Assembly: GCA_030527015.1 (NCBI GenBank)
Contig: JAUNBR010000047.1
Coordinates: 1 to 34,586 of the forward strand
Length of the DNA: 34,586 bases
DNA from: Planctomycetia bacterium
Lineage (GTDB): Bacteria; Planctomycetota; Planctomycetia; Pirellulales; Thermoguttaceae
Reading direction: 5' to 3'
The notes beneath the pieces are model-generated. The model made no database searches, had not been told where the DNA came from, and was given only the letters and a program-made list of their open reading frames with translations. Made by a program: the position numbers and the translations under genes. This document shows positions 34,191 to 34,586 of this stretch, piece after piece (the stretch's first letter is position 1; each line of letters starts with the position of its first letter).

Positions 34191-34206
34191 CAAAATGTAC
34201 ATTTTG
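34191..34206. repeat. Perfect 16-bp palindrome
   Basis: caaaatgtacattttg is an exact palindrome overlapping the suggested -35 region of the tRNA-Ser promoter. It could be an operator-like site, or chance in AT-rich DNA. Confidence 0.45.
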
Positions 34207-34234
34207 TCATACGCCGAGAAAAAAAGAGTATTCT
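34204..34234 (+). promoter_or_regulatory. Likely promoter of tRNA-Ser
   Basis: TTGTCA (34204-34209) and TATTCT (34229-34234) separated by 19 bp, with the tRNA starting 8 bp later. The spacing is slightly long for a sigma-70 promoter. Confidence 0.45.
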
Positions 34235-34241
34235 TTCGAAA

Positions 34242-34327
34242 GGATGAATGGCCGAGTGGTCGAAGGCGACGGTCTTGAAAACCGTTGACGGGTTCCCCGT
34301 CCGGGGGTTCGAATCCCTCTTCATCCG
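34242..34327 (+). tRNA. tRNA-Ser (anticodon UGA)
   Basis: 86 nt. The acceptor stem ggatgaa pairs with ttcatcc, with discriminator g. The D-arm gccgagtggtcgaaggc is typical of class II tRNAs. The anticodon arm acggt, loop cttgaaa, accgt gives anticodon UGA reading UCA. A long variable arm (gacgggttccccgtc) and the T-arm gggggttcgaatccctc complete the serine tRNA form. No CCA is encoded. Confidence 0.96.
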
Positions 34328-34330
34328 TCA

Positions 34331-34357
34331 AAACCCCGATTTTTCGGGGTTTTTTTA
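34331..34357 (+). terminator. Intrinsic terminator after tRNA-Ser
   Basis: aaaccccga, loop tttt, tcggggttt followed by a run of U: a near-perfect 9-bp GC-rich hairpin starting 4 nt past the tRNA. Confidence 0.93.
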
Positions 34358-34360
34358 TTT

Positions 34361-34392
34361 CATCTTTCTTCATATTTTTCATCTTTCTTCAT
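34361..34392 (+). repeat. Short direct repeat
   Basis: catctttcttcat occurs at 34361-34373 and again at 34380-34392, with a related catctttta after it. Confidence 0.7.
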
Positions 34393-34419
34393 CTTTTATT
34401 TACATAAAATTATATACGC

Positions 34420-34586
34420 AAAACGTCTTTTGTCTGAATCTAAATCCTCCTGATAATCACGAAAATCACGGATTCACTCTGAAAATTCACCGAAAACGTC
34501 TTTCGTCAGTACCTGAATCCTCCTGAAAATCACACAGATTCACTCTGAAAATTCGCCGAAAACATCTTTCGTCAGAATCTGAATCC
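34420..34586 (+). repeat. Tandem repeat of about 66-73 bp, running off the window
   Basis: Units start aaaacgtcttttgtctg (34420), aaaacgtctttcgtcag (34493) and aaaacatctttcgtcag (34559, cut by the window end). Each continues with aatcctcctgaaaatcac-like and gattcactctgaaaattc blocks. Two full units and part of a third are seen; the array continues beyond the window. Confidence 0.85.

Noticed and set aside
34119..34526. Reading frames across the tRNA region
   Set aside because: They overlap the tRNA-Ser gene and its terminator; the tRNA explains the conservation-like pattern.

Overview
The window most likely comes from a planctomycete (Planctomycetota, Pirellulales-like). The best single clue is a secreted, extremely cysteine-rich protein with repeated Tyr/Val/Cys blocks that resembles the YTV-type planctomycete surface proteins. 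Large exporters with an outer membrane FadL-like porin, the mix of genes with and without Shine-Dalgarno sites, and the use of TTG and GTG starts all fit. Composition is moderate to low GC with very AT-rich intergenic DNA. The assignment is inference from gene content, not from a marker phylogeny.

Layout, left to right. (1) 1-2750: YTV-like cysteine-rich gene (minus) with a structured leader upstream, and a candidate structured RNA ending in a strong intrinsic terminator downstream. (2) 2810-6222: three minus-strand genes, argS, a nucleoside-deoxyribosyltransferase-like protein and an FHA-domain protein. (3) 6223-7460: 1.2 kb with no gene, packed with dispersed repeats. (4) 7461-12680: a six-helix membrane protein with a C-terminal candidate papain-like domain, then an orphan RND (AcrB-type) pump. 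(5) 12999-18886: a sugar/polysaccharide neighbourhood (Gfo/Idh/MocA dehydrogenase, glycosyltransferase, GT4 glycosyltransferase), interrupted between the two glycosyltransferases by a two-gene Type II-like restriction-modification cassette. (6) 19575-26248: lysS with an unusual Cys-rich insert, a LolC/E-like permease and its LolD-like ATPase, and a branched-chain aminotransferase. (7) 26872-32814: a FadL-type outer membrane protein divergent from an MMPL/HpnN-type RND exporter. (8) 33337-34586: a histidine phosphatase family protein, tRNA-Ser(UGA), and the start of a roughly 70-bp tandem repeat that runs off the window.

The dominant unexplained structure is a dispersed imperfect-palindrome repeat of about 105 bp (called IGR105 here). 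Around 30 copies and fragments occupy nearly every intergenic gap in both orientations and none lies inside a supported gene. Full copies begin and end with TATAC/GTATA, so they look like TA-targeted MITEs. Several copies are hybrids carrying the same end twice, and a subfamily carries an extra hairpin arm. The restriction-modification cassette sits between two exact 51-bp direct repeats that are themselves IGR105 arms, which suggests the cassette entered or moves by recombination between copies of this repeat. No transposase is present in the window.
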